A stretch of DNA of 24,925 nt, taken from contig CAYYQD010000021.1 in assembly GCA_964473735.1 (NCBI GenBank), forward strand, positions 1-24,925. The letters run 5' to 3'. The notes beneath the pieces were generated by a model. That model was not told the origin of the DNA and ran no database searches. It saw only the letters and a list, made by a program, of their open reading frames with translations. The DNA comes from JAADCS01 sp964473735 (lineage in GTDB: Bacteria > Hydrothermota > Hydrothermia > LBFQ01). The first letter of the stretch is position 1; every line of letters starts with the position of its first letter. Of this stretch, positions 1-6,762 are shown piece by piece. A program made the position numbers and the translations under genes.

Positions 1-2
1 TC

Positions 3-80
3 TCAGAGGGCGATGGCAGGGTGAAGAGCGAGGTCCTTAAGGGTCTTGAGGTGGAGGCAAAGGAGGTGTTCGGGGGTTGA
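3..80 (+). CDS. C-terminal end of an unidentified protein (partial)
   Basis: An open frame enters from the left edge and ends at TGA 78-80, giving about 25 codons ending in LKGLEVEAKEVFGG. The composition is charged (Lys/Glu/Val) with codons like those of the neighbouring genes, which is why I treat it as the real tail of a gene. Too little is present to name a family. The gap to valS is 77 nt and contains the valS promoter-like hexamer, so the two genes are probably transcribed separately. Confidence 0.5.
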   Translation, partial: SEGDGRVKSEVLKGLEVEAKEVFGG

Positions 81-144
81 TTTTTGCGTTATCGGACCTA
101 AAAGGGGCGTTCTCTCCGTCTCCTTAACCTGTTCCCTTCACGCT

Positions 145-150
145 TAAAAT
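145..150 (+). promoter_or_regulatory. -10-like hexamer of valS
   Basis: TAAAAT lies 7 nt before the valS ATG, in the context TTAAAATCCACGCCATG. There is no purine-rich ribosome-binding site between them, so transcription probably starts at or next to the ATG. No convincing -35 box is visible. Confidence 0.65.
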
Positions 151-157
151 CCACGCC

Positions 158-2749
158 ATGGACAAAACCTACAACTACCGCGAGTGGGAGAGGAGGCTCT
201 ACGAGAAGTGGCTTAAACACGGGCTCTTTCGCGCCACCGCAGAGGAGGCCAAGAGGTCCGGGAAACCCACCTTCACCATAATGATGCCGCCCCCCAACGT
301 CACCGGAGACATCCACCTTGGCCACGTACTGGACAACACCATACAGGACGTGGTCGCCCGCTATAAGAGGATGGCCGGATTTTACGTACTTTGGCAACCC
401 GGCACCGACCACGCCGGCATAGCAACCCAGAACGTCGTTGAGAAGGAGCTCGCTAAGGAAGGTAAAAGCCGGTTTGACTTAGGTAGGGAGGAGTTTCTGA
501 AGAGGGTGTGGGCGTGGAAGGAGAAGTACGGCGGCAGGATACTGGACGCCCTGAAGCGTCTGGGAGTTTCCCCCGACTGGGAGAGGGTGCGCTTTACTCT
601 GGACGAGGATTACAGCTTAGCCGTTAAGACGGCCTTCGTGGAACTTTACCGGTCAGGACTCATATACAGAGGTAAGAGGCTTATAAACTGGTGTCCGAGG
701 TGCGGTACGGCTCTGGCCGACGACGAGGTTGAGAGGGAGGAGGAGCAGGGGAAGATATACTACCTGCGGTACCCCTTAGCCGACGGCGACGGCTACATAA
801 CTGTGGCCACGACGCGTCCCGAGACCTACCTTGGGGACACGGCCATAGCCGTAAATCCAGAGGACGATAGGTACAGACACCTGATAGGTAAGAGGGTACG
901 CCTTCCCTTCGTCGGGGAGAGGAGGGACATAGACGGAAACCCCGTACCCCCGGAGATCCCCATAGTCGCCGACCCCGTAGTGGATATGGAGTTCGGAACG
1001 GGGGCTGTAAAGGTTACACCCGCCCACGACTTCAACGACTGGGAGATAGGTGAGAGACACGGCCTGCCCAAAGTCCAGGTCATAGACTTCAACGCCAGAA
1101 TGAACGAGAACGCCGGCAGGTGGGCGGGGCTGGACAGGTTCGTTGCGAGGGAGGAGATAGTCAAGGCCTTCGCCGATGAGGGCCTCCTTGAGAAGGTTGA
1201 GGACCACACCTACGCCCCCGGTAGGTGCTACCGCTGTAAGACCGTCATAGAACCTCTACCCTCCCTCCAGTGGTTCGTCAGGATGAAGCCCTTGGCCGAG
1301 CCGGCCCTGAAGGTATGGGAAGAGGGAAAGCTGAAGATAGTGCCGGAGATGTTCGGCAAGGTCTATAGAAACTGGCTGACGAACGTCCGGGACTGGTGCA
1401 TAAGCCGCCAGATATGGTGGGGGCATCGCATACCCGTATGGTACGGGCCCGACGGCAAGGAGTTCGTGGCCTACGACGAGGAGGAAGCCCGGCAGCAGGC
1501 CAGAGAGTACTACGGCGAGGACGTAGAGCTAAAGCAGGACGAGGACGTCTTAGACACGTGGTTCTCCTCCTGGCTGTGGCCCTTCGCCACCTTAGGGTGG
1601 CCCAAGGAGACGGAGGACCTGAAGGTCTTCTACCCCACCCAGTTCCTTCAGTCCGGCTGGGATATACTCTTCTTCTGGGACGCCCGTATGGTGATGGCCG
1701 GACTCTTCTTCACCGGTGAGGTACCCTTCCGGATCCTCTACCTTCATGGGCTGCTGCGGGATAAGTACGGTCGCAAGCTCTCCAAGTCCCTGAAGAACTA
1801 CAGGGAAGTATTTGAACTTCTGGACGACTACGGGGCCGACGGACTCCGATACGGTGTCTTAAGCCTTACTCCCGAAGGTAGGGACATACGCTTTGACGAG
1901 AAGGCCCTTGAGGTCGGGCGAAACTTCGCCAACAAGATATGGAACGCCACCCGCCTGCTGGCACTCTCCGGCGAGGGAGTGGATATAGACCTGAAGTTTG
2001 AGCCCGAAAAGCTTTACCAGAGGTGGGCCCTGCATACCCTCCGGCTTTACAGAGACCGCATAACCGAGGCCCTTGAGAGCTACCGCTTTGACGAGTACGC
2101 CCACCTACTTTACCACCTTATATGGAGCAACCTGGCCGACTGGTTCCTTGAGTCCCTCAAGCCCGACCTAAAGGCTAAAGACAGGAACGCCATAAACTTG
2201 GCCTATTACGTGTGGATAAACGCCCTGAAAATGGCCCACCCCCTCATGCCCTTCATAACCGACGCCGCGTACGAGAACCTACCCCTTCCCGAAAGGGCCC
2301 CCTCTCTGATGAAAACGGAGTGGCCGGAGGTACCCTACACCTTCCCGGAGGAGTACGACAGATACGAGGCCCTGAAGGAGGCCGTCAGGGAGTTCAGGGC
2401 GATAAGGGACGCCGTAGGTTTGAAGAGGGCACCTTACAGGGGGGAGATAGACCCTATATTTGAGGTTTTAGCCGGTGCCGAGAGGGGAGAGGCCGAAGTG
2501 TGGGTCCGACTACCTTCCAGACTTGAGGTCTATATAGGGCTGACCTCCGGACAGAGGGATAAGGTCATCTCCCGCCTTAAGAAGGAGATAGGCCAGCTGG
2601 AGAAGGTCATAGAACGGATAGAGCGGAAGCTATCCTCCGACTTCGTTAAAAAGGCGCCGGCACCGATAGTTGAGGCGGAGAGGAGGAAATACGAGGATCT
2701 AAAGGGTAAGCTCGCGGCCCTGAAGAGACAGCTGGAGGCGATGGGATAA
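158..2749 (+). CDS. valS: valyl-tRNA synthetase (ValRS)
   Basis: This cytoplasmic class I aminoacyl-tRNA synthetase charges tRNA-Val with valine. The 863-residue product is complete and of usual length. It shows the HIGH-type signature HLGH at residues 53-56, after PPPNVTGDI, and the KMSKS-type loop KLSKS at 540-544. A Cys pair (CPRCG) lies near residue 175, and an editing/connecting region contains TTRPETYLGDTAIAVNP. The C-terminal helical anticodon domain ends in a Lys/Glu-rich coiled-coil arm, as is typical of ValRS rather than IleRS or LeuRS. The ATG at 158 sits 7 nt after a TAAAAT hexamer and has no Shine-Dalgarno, so the mRNA is likely leaderless. A hairpin just after the stop suggests that it is a single-gene unit. 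Confidence 0.97.
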   Translation: MDKTYNYREWERRLYEKWLKHGLFRATAEEAKRSGKPTFTIMMPPPNVTGDIHLGHVLDNTIQDVVARYKRMAGFYVLWQPGTDHAGIATQNVVEKELAKEGKSRFDLGREEFLKRVWAWKEKYGGRILDALKRLGVSPDWERVRFTLDEDYSLAVKTAFVELYRSGLIYRGKRLINWCPRCGTALADDEVEREEEQGKIYYLRYPLADGDGYITVATTRPETYLGDTAIAVNPEDDRYRHLIGKRVRLPFVGERRDIDGNPVPPEIPIVADPVVDMEFGTGAVKVTPAHDFNDWEIGERHGLPKVQVIDFNARMNENAGRWAGLDRFVAREEIVKAFADEGLLEKVEDHTYAPGRCYRCKTVIEPLPSLQWFVRMKPLAEPALKVWEEGKLKIVPEMFGKVYRNWLTNVRDWCISRQIWWGHRIPVWYGPDGKEFVAYDEEEARQQAREYYGEDVELKQDEDVLDTWFSSWLWPFATLGWPKETEDLKVFYPTQFLQSGWDILFFWDARMVMAGLFFTGEVPFRILYLHGLLRDKYGRKLSKSLKNYREVFELLDDYGADGLRYGVLSLTPEGRDIRFDEKALEVGRNFANKIWNATRLLALSGEGVDIDLKFEPEKLYQRWALHTLRLYRDRITEALESYRFDEYAHLLYHLIWSNLADWFLESLKPDLKAKDRNAINLAYYVWINALKMAHPLMPFITDAAYENLPLPERAPSLMKTEWPEVPYTFPEEYDRYEALKEAVREFRAIRDAVGLKRAPYRGEIDPIFEVLAGAERGEAEVWVRLPSRLEVYIGLTSGQRDKVISRLKKEIGQLEKVIERIERKLSSDFVKKAPAPIVEAERRKYEDLKGKLAALKRQLEAMG

Positions 2750-2759
2750 GGGTACCCTC

Positions 2760-2791
2760 CCCCACCCTTCCGACCGCTATTGGTGGGGTTT
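2760..2791 (+). terminator. possible transcription terminator after valS
   Basis: CCCCACC (2760-2766) and GGTGGGG (2782-2788) form a perfect 7-bp GC-rich stem with a 15-nt loop, followed by a short TTT. It starts 11 nt past the valS stop. The short T-run makes it a weak or partial terminator. Confidence 0.5.
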
Positions 2792-2879
2792 CCATGGGTT
2801 CCGACGGATGGTATAGTACAGTTCGTCTGCCCACAATCCGGCAGTAGAGGACTTCCCAATTTAACATGCAGGAAGATAT

Positions 2880-2917
2880 GGTATCACTCTGGGTATAAAA
2901 CCCACAAAAGTGGTACC
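2880..2917 (-). repeat. 38-bp palindromic repeat, copy A
   Basis: Read on the minus strand it begins GGTACCACTTTTG and ends ATACCCAGAGTGATACC. The outer arms pair as an imperfect palindrome. In this copy an inner palindrome (TGGGT/ACCCA) also extends the hairpin. The other copies are at 2997, 14290 and 21314. Confidence 0.85.
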
Positions 2918-2996
2918 GAATTTAACGATAAATTCGCCGTGCTTGGGCGAGTCCTGATTTATATCGTTGCCGGTGTTGTAATATCGGGATGGTGGA

Positions 2997-3034
2997 GGTA
3001 TCACTTTGGGCACGAATCCTGCAAAAGTAGTACC
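2997..3034 (-). repeat. 38-bp palindromic repeat, copy B
   Basis: This is the same element as copy A, in the same orientation and 79 nt further on. On the minus strand it begins GGTACTACTTTTGCAGGATT, identical to the copy at 21314 over these 20 bases except for one C/T change. It ends CCCAAAGTGATACC. The central TTTATA is changed to TCGTG. Confidence 0.8.
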
Positions 3035-3302
3035 GGCTCCATACTCCCATGCTCTGTCCATCTATTAACGGGACGATTTACTCCCGGGCGATGGATACCC
3101 TCCCCATCATTTTGGAAGGCGCATGCAACAACGGAAAGGCCCGCTCCTCCTGCTCTCCAACACCTATTGGATTGCGATTATCATCCTGCTGCGGCGACTC
3201 CTAACCGATAAATTTGGCCAGTCCTTTTGCCTCTTCATCCTACCAGCGGGACAATTCTATGATCGCAGTAGGCTGGATAACATCCGACACTATACATGGT
3301 CT

Positions 3303-3357
3303 ATTCGGATTCTGAGCGCTAACCACCCCGTTGGTTCCCTCCTCCTTCAGGGACGTA
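3303..3357. repeat. 55-bp exact duplicate, left flank of the gap
   Basis: This 55-bp stretch directly left of the N run is identical to 3458-3512 directly right of it. Such a match at both contig ends is the mark of an unmerged assembly overlap, not of a biological repeat. Confidence 0.9.
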
Positions 3358-3457
3358 NNNNNNNNNNNNNNNNNNNNNNNNNNNNNNNNNNNNNNNNNNN
3401 NNNNNNNNNNNNNNNNNNNNNNNNNNNNNNNNNNNNNNNNNNNNNNNNNNNNNNNNN
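3358..3457. other. assembly gap of exactly 100 N
   Basis: The length is a round placeholder. Because the flanks are the same 55 bp, the true gap may be zero or negative: collapsing one flank plus the N run removes 155 bp. Alternatively, a tandem array with a 55-bp or larger unit may have been unresolved here. Confidence 0.95.
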
Positions 3458-3512
3458 ATTCGGATTCTGAGCGCTAACCACCCCGTTGGTTCCCTCCTCC
3501 TTCAGGGACGTA
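3458..3512. repeat. 55-bp exact duplicate, right flank of the gap
   Basis: Identical to 3303-3357 over all 55 bases. Within it, AACCA and TGGTT can form a short stem around CCCCGT. Confidence 0.9.
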
Positions 3513-3684
3513 ATACCCTATTTAGGATCCTGCCGTAATCCGTACTCCGGGATTTTACGTATTCCATCCCCGGTGGGTATAGGTCTATATTCACGGCCAC
3601 CCTGAAAGCGCACGCGGGTAGCAGCCATCACTTATAACGGAGTAATACTGCGACTGAAAGTTGGATCCGATACGACAATAAGTC

Positions 3685-4470
3685 CTAAGCCCCCATGGCC
3701 GAGTACCTCTTCAGACCGACGTACCAGAGGATCCTGTTTATGACGAGGGCTACGATGAGCCACCCACCCATAACCGCGATTCCACGCACAATATCCACCT
3801 CTTTACCCATCAGGATACTTACGGGGAAGTTTATCATATAGGGAAAGGGAGTCCACATAACGACCTCTCGAACTACCCCGGGAAAGAGCTGCAGAGGAGC
3901 TATGTAGCCCGATAGGAACAGGAACATCAGAAAATGTATCTCCTCAAAGGCCGAAACCCTCTCCATCCAGAAGGAGAGCATGGCTATGCTGTATTGCAGG
4001 AGGAACCTCGTGGCGAAGGCCAGATTTACCACGAGCAGGAAAAGGAGGAGGTTCTTCAGAGAGGGGATCCAGAATGCCTCGGGATAGAGGAGGAAGAAAG
4101 CCACGATTAGCAGGGCAAGGAAAGGAAAACGGGATAACCTTTCGGCAACGTGGCTTGAGACGTACCTCCATACGGGGTCCATAGGTTGAAGCAGGAAGTT
4201 TGATAGGTATCCGTACAGTACGTGCTCCTCAAACTCCCAGATCACCCACACCGATATCATCTGATGGGTTATGAAAACGGAGAGAAAGTAGCGGGCGAAC
4301 TCCACGGGGGAAAATCCGTAGTTGTGGTGAGAGGCCGCCGATACCCATACGGCCATCAGGATGAAGGGCAGGATACCGGCCAGCATCCATAGTACTATCT
4401 CTACCCTGTACTCAAGCATGTACGCGTAATACACGGAGGTCAGAGTCCAGACCTTCCTAAGGAACTTCAA
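3685..4470 (-). CDS. ABC-2 type transporter permease
   Basis: This 261-residue inner-membrane protein has about six hydrophobic segments and resembles the ABC-2 permease group of exporters with a short N-terminal stretch before the first helix. It would move an unknown substrate when paired with an ATPase. No ATPase or partner permease is adjacent; the only ABC ATPase in the window (9972-10703) is a different, MlaF-like type. The TTG start overlaps the fusA stop (TTGA), which implies coupled translation from the fusA mRNA. This is an odd partnership, since EF-G normally sits with ribosomal genes. The family is fairly sure; the substrate is unknown. Confidence 0.8.
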   Translation of the reverse strand: MKFLRKVWTLTSVYYAYMLEYRVEIVLWMLAGILPFILMAVWVSAASHHNYGFSPVEFARYFLSVFITHQMISVWVIWEFEEHVLYGYLSNFLLQPMDPVWRYVSSHVAERLSRFPFLALLIVAFFLLYPEAFWIPSLKNLLLFLLVVNLAFATRFLLQYSIAMLSFWMERVSAFEEIHFLMFLFLSGYIAPLQLFPGVVREVVMWTPFPYMINFPVSILMGKEVDIVRGIAVMGGWLIVALVINRILWYVGLKRYSAMGA

Positions 4471-6530
4471 ACCTGACCACCCAGATGACTTTCGGCCGGT
4501 CTGAAGGTTATCTCGTCTATGTTGTAGGTAGCCCTGCCCTTTGAGGCCGAGCGGAGGTTGTCGGCCAGATCAAAGGTGTTCTTAAGGGGTAGAATAGCCT
4601 CAATTACCTTGTACCCCAACTCCTCCCGAACGTTCCTTATGTCTCCGCCGAGCCCCCTCAACGTGTCCATTACATCGCTCAGATGTTCCTTCGGTGTTTG
4701 AACCACTACCTTGGCGTACGGCTCAAGCAGGATAGGTTGGGCGGAGTTGAGGGCCTCCGTAAGCGCCTTCATGGTGGCGGCACGGGCTCCGAGGGGGGTT
4801 ATCTCCTCCGGGTTCTCAACCTCTACCTTCACCCGTACCCCTCTAAGCGGATAGCCCATGAGAGGGCCGAACTCCATCGCCTCCCTGACTGTGCTCCTTA
4901 TCGCCTCCTCAACCGGACCCATCTCAACCCCCTCTATCTCCATGCGGTTGGTGTCGTCCCCCGATGGCTCCACTATCACCCTGACCCTACCACGATGTAC
5001 GGTGTCGGCCGCCTCCTGCTGGAACTCCCCGCGACCTTCCGCTCTCTTAGTTACGGTCTCCCTGTAGGACACGAAGGGCCTGCCTGTCCTGACCTCTAAG
5101 TTCATGTCCTCCTTCAGACGGGCTATCACGACGTCCAGGTGGAGCTTTCCCATACCCGTGAGGATTATCTGGCCCGTACTCTCGTCCTTACGTACCTTAA
5201 GGGACGGGTCCTCCACCTCTACGAAGTGTAAGGCCTCCTCCAGAGCCTCGGTGTCCTTTGAGTACTTGGGCTCAACCCTTATAGAGACCAGAGGCTGGGG
5301 GAAGTCCATCCTCTCAAGACTTATAGGTTCCTCCCGAACGGTCAGGGTGTCCCCGGTCTCCGTGTTGTCGGACAGGCCTACCAGTGCCACTATGTTCCCG
5401 GCCTTTGCCACCTGAAGCTGCTCCTTTCGGTTGGCAAACATACGGTATATGCGGGTCGCCCGCATTACTTCGTTGGTGCGGGGGTTGTAGATCTTGGTCA
5501 TAAAGGTTATCTCCCCCCGATACACCCTCACGTAGAAGAGCTTCTGCTTTCCTTTGGGGTCTATCTGTATCTTGAACACCTGTGCCACCAAGGGACCCTC
5601 CCCCGTCCTGACCTTAACCTGCTCCCCGTTCCGGTACCCGACCACAGGAGGGACGTCCAGGGGGGAAGGGAGCAGGTCCACGATGGCGTCTATAAGGGGC
5701 TGTATCCCCTTGTTCCTCAGGGCGGACCCCACGAAAACCGGGAAGACCTCTCTGGCTATAACCCCCTTCCGCAGCGCTGCCTTTAACTTCATGGGGTCAA
5801 CCCTTCCCCTTTCCTCGTACTCCTCAAGGATATCGGGGTCGTAATCGGCCAACCTGAGAACCAGATCTTCGTAGTGGAGCTTCAGGTCTTCCGTGAGTTC
5901 CGTGTCTATCTGGCGGTACTTCTCCCCAGTCTCGTCTATATCCCATACGTAGTCCTTCAGGTCAATGAGGTGCCTGACCCCTACGAAATCCCGCTCCTCT
6001 CCGATGGGAAGGGTTATGAGTATAGGATCTACCCCCAACCTCTTCCGCATCCCCTCAAGGGCCCTCTCGTGGCTCGCCCCCATGCGATCCATCTTGTTTA
6101 TGAAGACTATACGTGGTACTCCGTACTTGTCGGCCTGACGCCATACGGTCTCGCTCTGTGGCTCTACCCCCTCAACGGCACTGAAGATCACGACCAGACC
6201 GTCCAGCACCTTGAGGGCCCTCTCAACCTCAACGGTGAAGTCTATGTGCCCCGGGGTGTCTATTATGTTGATCTGGTGACCTCTCCAGAAGGTGGTGACG
6301 GCGGCCGACTGGATCGTTATTCCCCTCTCCTTCTCCTGCTTCATCCAGTCCGTCGTAGCCGTGCCGGTATCCACACTCCCCAGCTTGTGGGTGCGACCGG
6401 TATAGTAAAGGACCCGCTCCGTCGTTGTCGTTTTACCGGCGTCTATGTGGGCTATGAAACCTATGTTCCGTATGTGGCTAAGGTCGTACTCCTCACCCTT
6501 TGCCTTTCCCTTCCCTCTCTTTTTTGCCAT
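4467..6530 (-). CDS. fusA: translation elongation factor G
   Basis: This ribosomal translocation GTPase (687 residues) is complete. The G-domain motifs are all present: AHIDAGKT (27-34), RGITI (69-73), DTPGH (91-95) and NKMD (145-148). EF-G domains II-V follow, ending near SHLGGQV. The N-terminus carries an extra basic stretch, MAKKRGKGKAKG. The switch-I context reads GTATTDWMKQEKERGITIQ, in place of the more usual TMDWM, so it may belong to an EF-G subgroup or be one of two paralogues. It lies directly after rpmH with 8 nt between the genes, not in a rpsL-rpsG-tuf context. TATAGT, which overlaps the rpmH stop codon, lies 7 nt before the ATG. Confidence 0.97.
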   Translation of the reverse strand: MAKKRGKGKAKGEEYDLSHIRNIGFIAHIDAGKTTTTERVLYYTGRTHKLGSVDTGTATTDWMKQEKERGITIQSAAVTTFWRGHQINIIDTPGHIDFTVEVERALKVLDGLVVIFSAVEGVEPQSETVWRQADKYGVPRIVFINKMDRMGASHERALEGMRKRLGVDPILITLPIGEERDFVGVRHLIDLKDYVWDIDETGEKYRQIDTELTEDLKLHYEDLVLRLADYDPDILEEYEERGRVDPMKLKAALRKGVIAREVFPVFVGSALRNKGIQPLIDAIVDLLPSPLDVPPVVGYRNGEQVKVRTGEGPLVAQVFKIQIDPKGKQKLFYVRVYRGEITFMTKIYNPRTNEVMRATRIYRMFANRKEQLQVAKAGNIVALVGLSDNTETGDTLTVREEPISLERMDFPQPLVSIRVEPKYSKDTEALEEALHFVEVEDPSLKVRKDESTGQIILTGMGKLHLDVVIARLKEDMNLEVRTGRPFVSYRETVTKRAEGRGEFQQEAADTVHRGRVRVIVEPSGDDTNRMEIEGVEMGPVEEAIRSTVREAMEFGPLMGYPLRGVRVKVEVENPEEITPLGARAATMKALTEALNSAQPILLEPYAKVVVQTPKEHLSDVMDTLRGLGGDIRNVREELGYKVIEAILPLKNTFDLADNLRSASKGRATYNIDEITFRPAESHLGGQV

Positions 6531-6537
6531 GGTTAGA

Positions 6538-6543
6538 ACTATA
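6538..6543 (-). promoter_or_regulatory. -10-like hexamer of fusA
   Basis: TATAGT on the minus strand contains the TAG stop of rpmH and lies 7 nt before the fusA ATG (TATAGTTCTAACCATG). No Shine-Dalgarno is present. It could give fusA its own leaderless transcript in addition to read-through from rpmH. Confidence 0.55.
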
Positions 6544-6673
6544 CCGTAAGCCTCTTGCGTCCCTTCCTGCGACGACGCTTCAGGACCCTTCTCCCACCGG
6601 GTGTGCGCATCCTCGCCCTAAAACCGTGTGTCCTCTTTCTCTTACGACGGGAAGGTCTGTAGGTTATGGACAT
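6539..6673 (-). CDS. rpmH: 50S ribosomal protein L34
   Basis: A 44-codon gene that a length cut-off would miss. The product begins MSITYRPSRRKRKRTHGF, has the hallmark RARMRTPGGRRVL and ends RKGRKRLTV. This is the canonical, extremely basic L34, a structural protein of the large ribosomal subunit. It is divergent from hutU. The perfect TATAAT 8 nt before the ATG supports the start. L34 is normally followed by rnpA (RNase P protein); here it is followed by fusA instead, so the usual rpmH-rnpA pair is broken in this genome. Confidence 0.96.
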   Translation of the reverse strand: MSITYRPSRRKRKRTHGFRARMRTPGGRRVLKRRRRKGRKRLTV

Positions 6674-6681
6674 AGGTGGGT

Positions 6682-6687
6682 ATTATA
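6682..6687 (-). promoter_or_regulatory. -10 hexamer of rpmH
   Basis: A consensus TATAAT on the minus strand, 8 nt before the rpmH ATG, with ACCCACCT between. No clear -35 is seen. Confidence 0.7.
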
Positions 6688-6749
6688 CTGCCGAGCGGTG
6701 GGCGAAAAGCGGTACAGACTGGCGGGCACACTTCTCTGGCTCTCAACCT

Positions 6750-6755
6750 TAACAT
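6750..6755 (+). promoter_or_regulatory. -10-like hexamer of hutU
   Basis: TAACAT lies 7 nt before the ATG at 6763 (TTAACATAACCTCTATG). It decides the start in favour of 6763 over the in-frame upstream ATG at 6676. Confidence 0.6.
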
Positions 6756-6762
6756 AACCTCT

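Larger units (their letters stand above)
2750..3684. other. gene-free tract between valS and the ABC-2 permease
   Basis: This 935-nt stretch lies between two 3' ends and includes 100 N. I see no convincing protein gene: open frames at 2780-3211 and 3123-3470 have no start signal like those of the real genes, no recognisable domain and an unlikely composition, and the second runs into the N tract. I see no tRNA-like T-arm. It contains a valS terminator candidate, two direct copies of the 38-bp palindromic repeat and the duplicated 55-bp gap flanks. Its base composition is visibly more AT-rich than the genes. It could be a decayed mobile element, an unrecognised non-coding RNA or simply spacer. 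Confidence 0.6.

Noticed and set aside
2880..3034. Copies A and B as a small CRISPR array
   Set aside because: Only two copies, 79 nt apart, imperfectly conserved, with other copies dispersed kilobases away in both orientations, and no cas gene nearby.
2780..3470. Two overlapping open frames (2780-3211 and 3123-3470) in the long intergenic tract
   Set aside because: They lack the TANNNT-start or SD arrangement of the real genes, have no domain or signal, overlap the palindromic repeats, and the second translates through N bases.
3303..3512. The 55-bp duplicate as a biological direct repeat or target-site duplication
   Set aside because: It abuts exactly both ends of a 100-N placeholder and matches a typical k-mer overlap; an assembly cause is simpler.
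2750..3684. tRNA or other standard structured RNA in the long spacer
   Set aside because: I saw no T-arm consensus, acceptor pairing or conserved core of the common RNAs; a covariance-model scan would be needed to exclude rarer ones.
5874..6536. 220-codon open frame antisense to fusA
   Set aside because: It is a shadow of a strongly conserved GTPase gene in a GC-rich region; its product has no recognisable features.
6676..6762. Upstream start at 6676 for urocanate hydratase
   Set aside because: The added 29 residues do not match the family, and the region includes the rpmH promoter; ATG 6763 has its own TAACAT box 7 nt before it.
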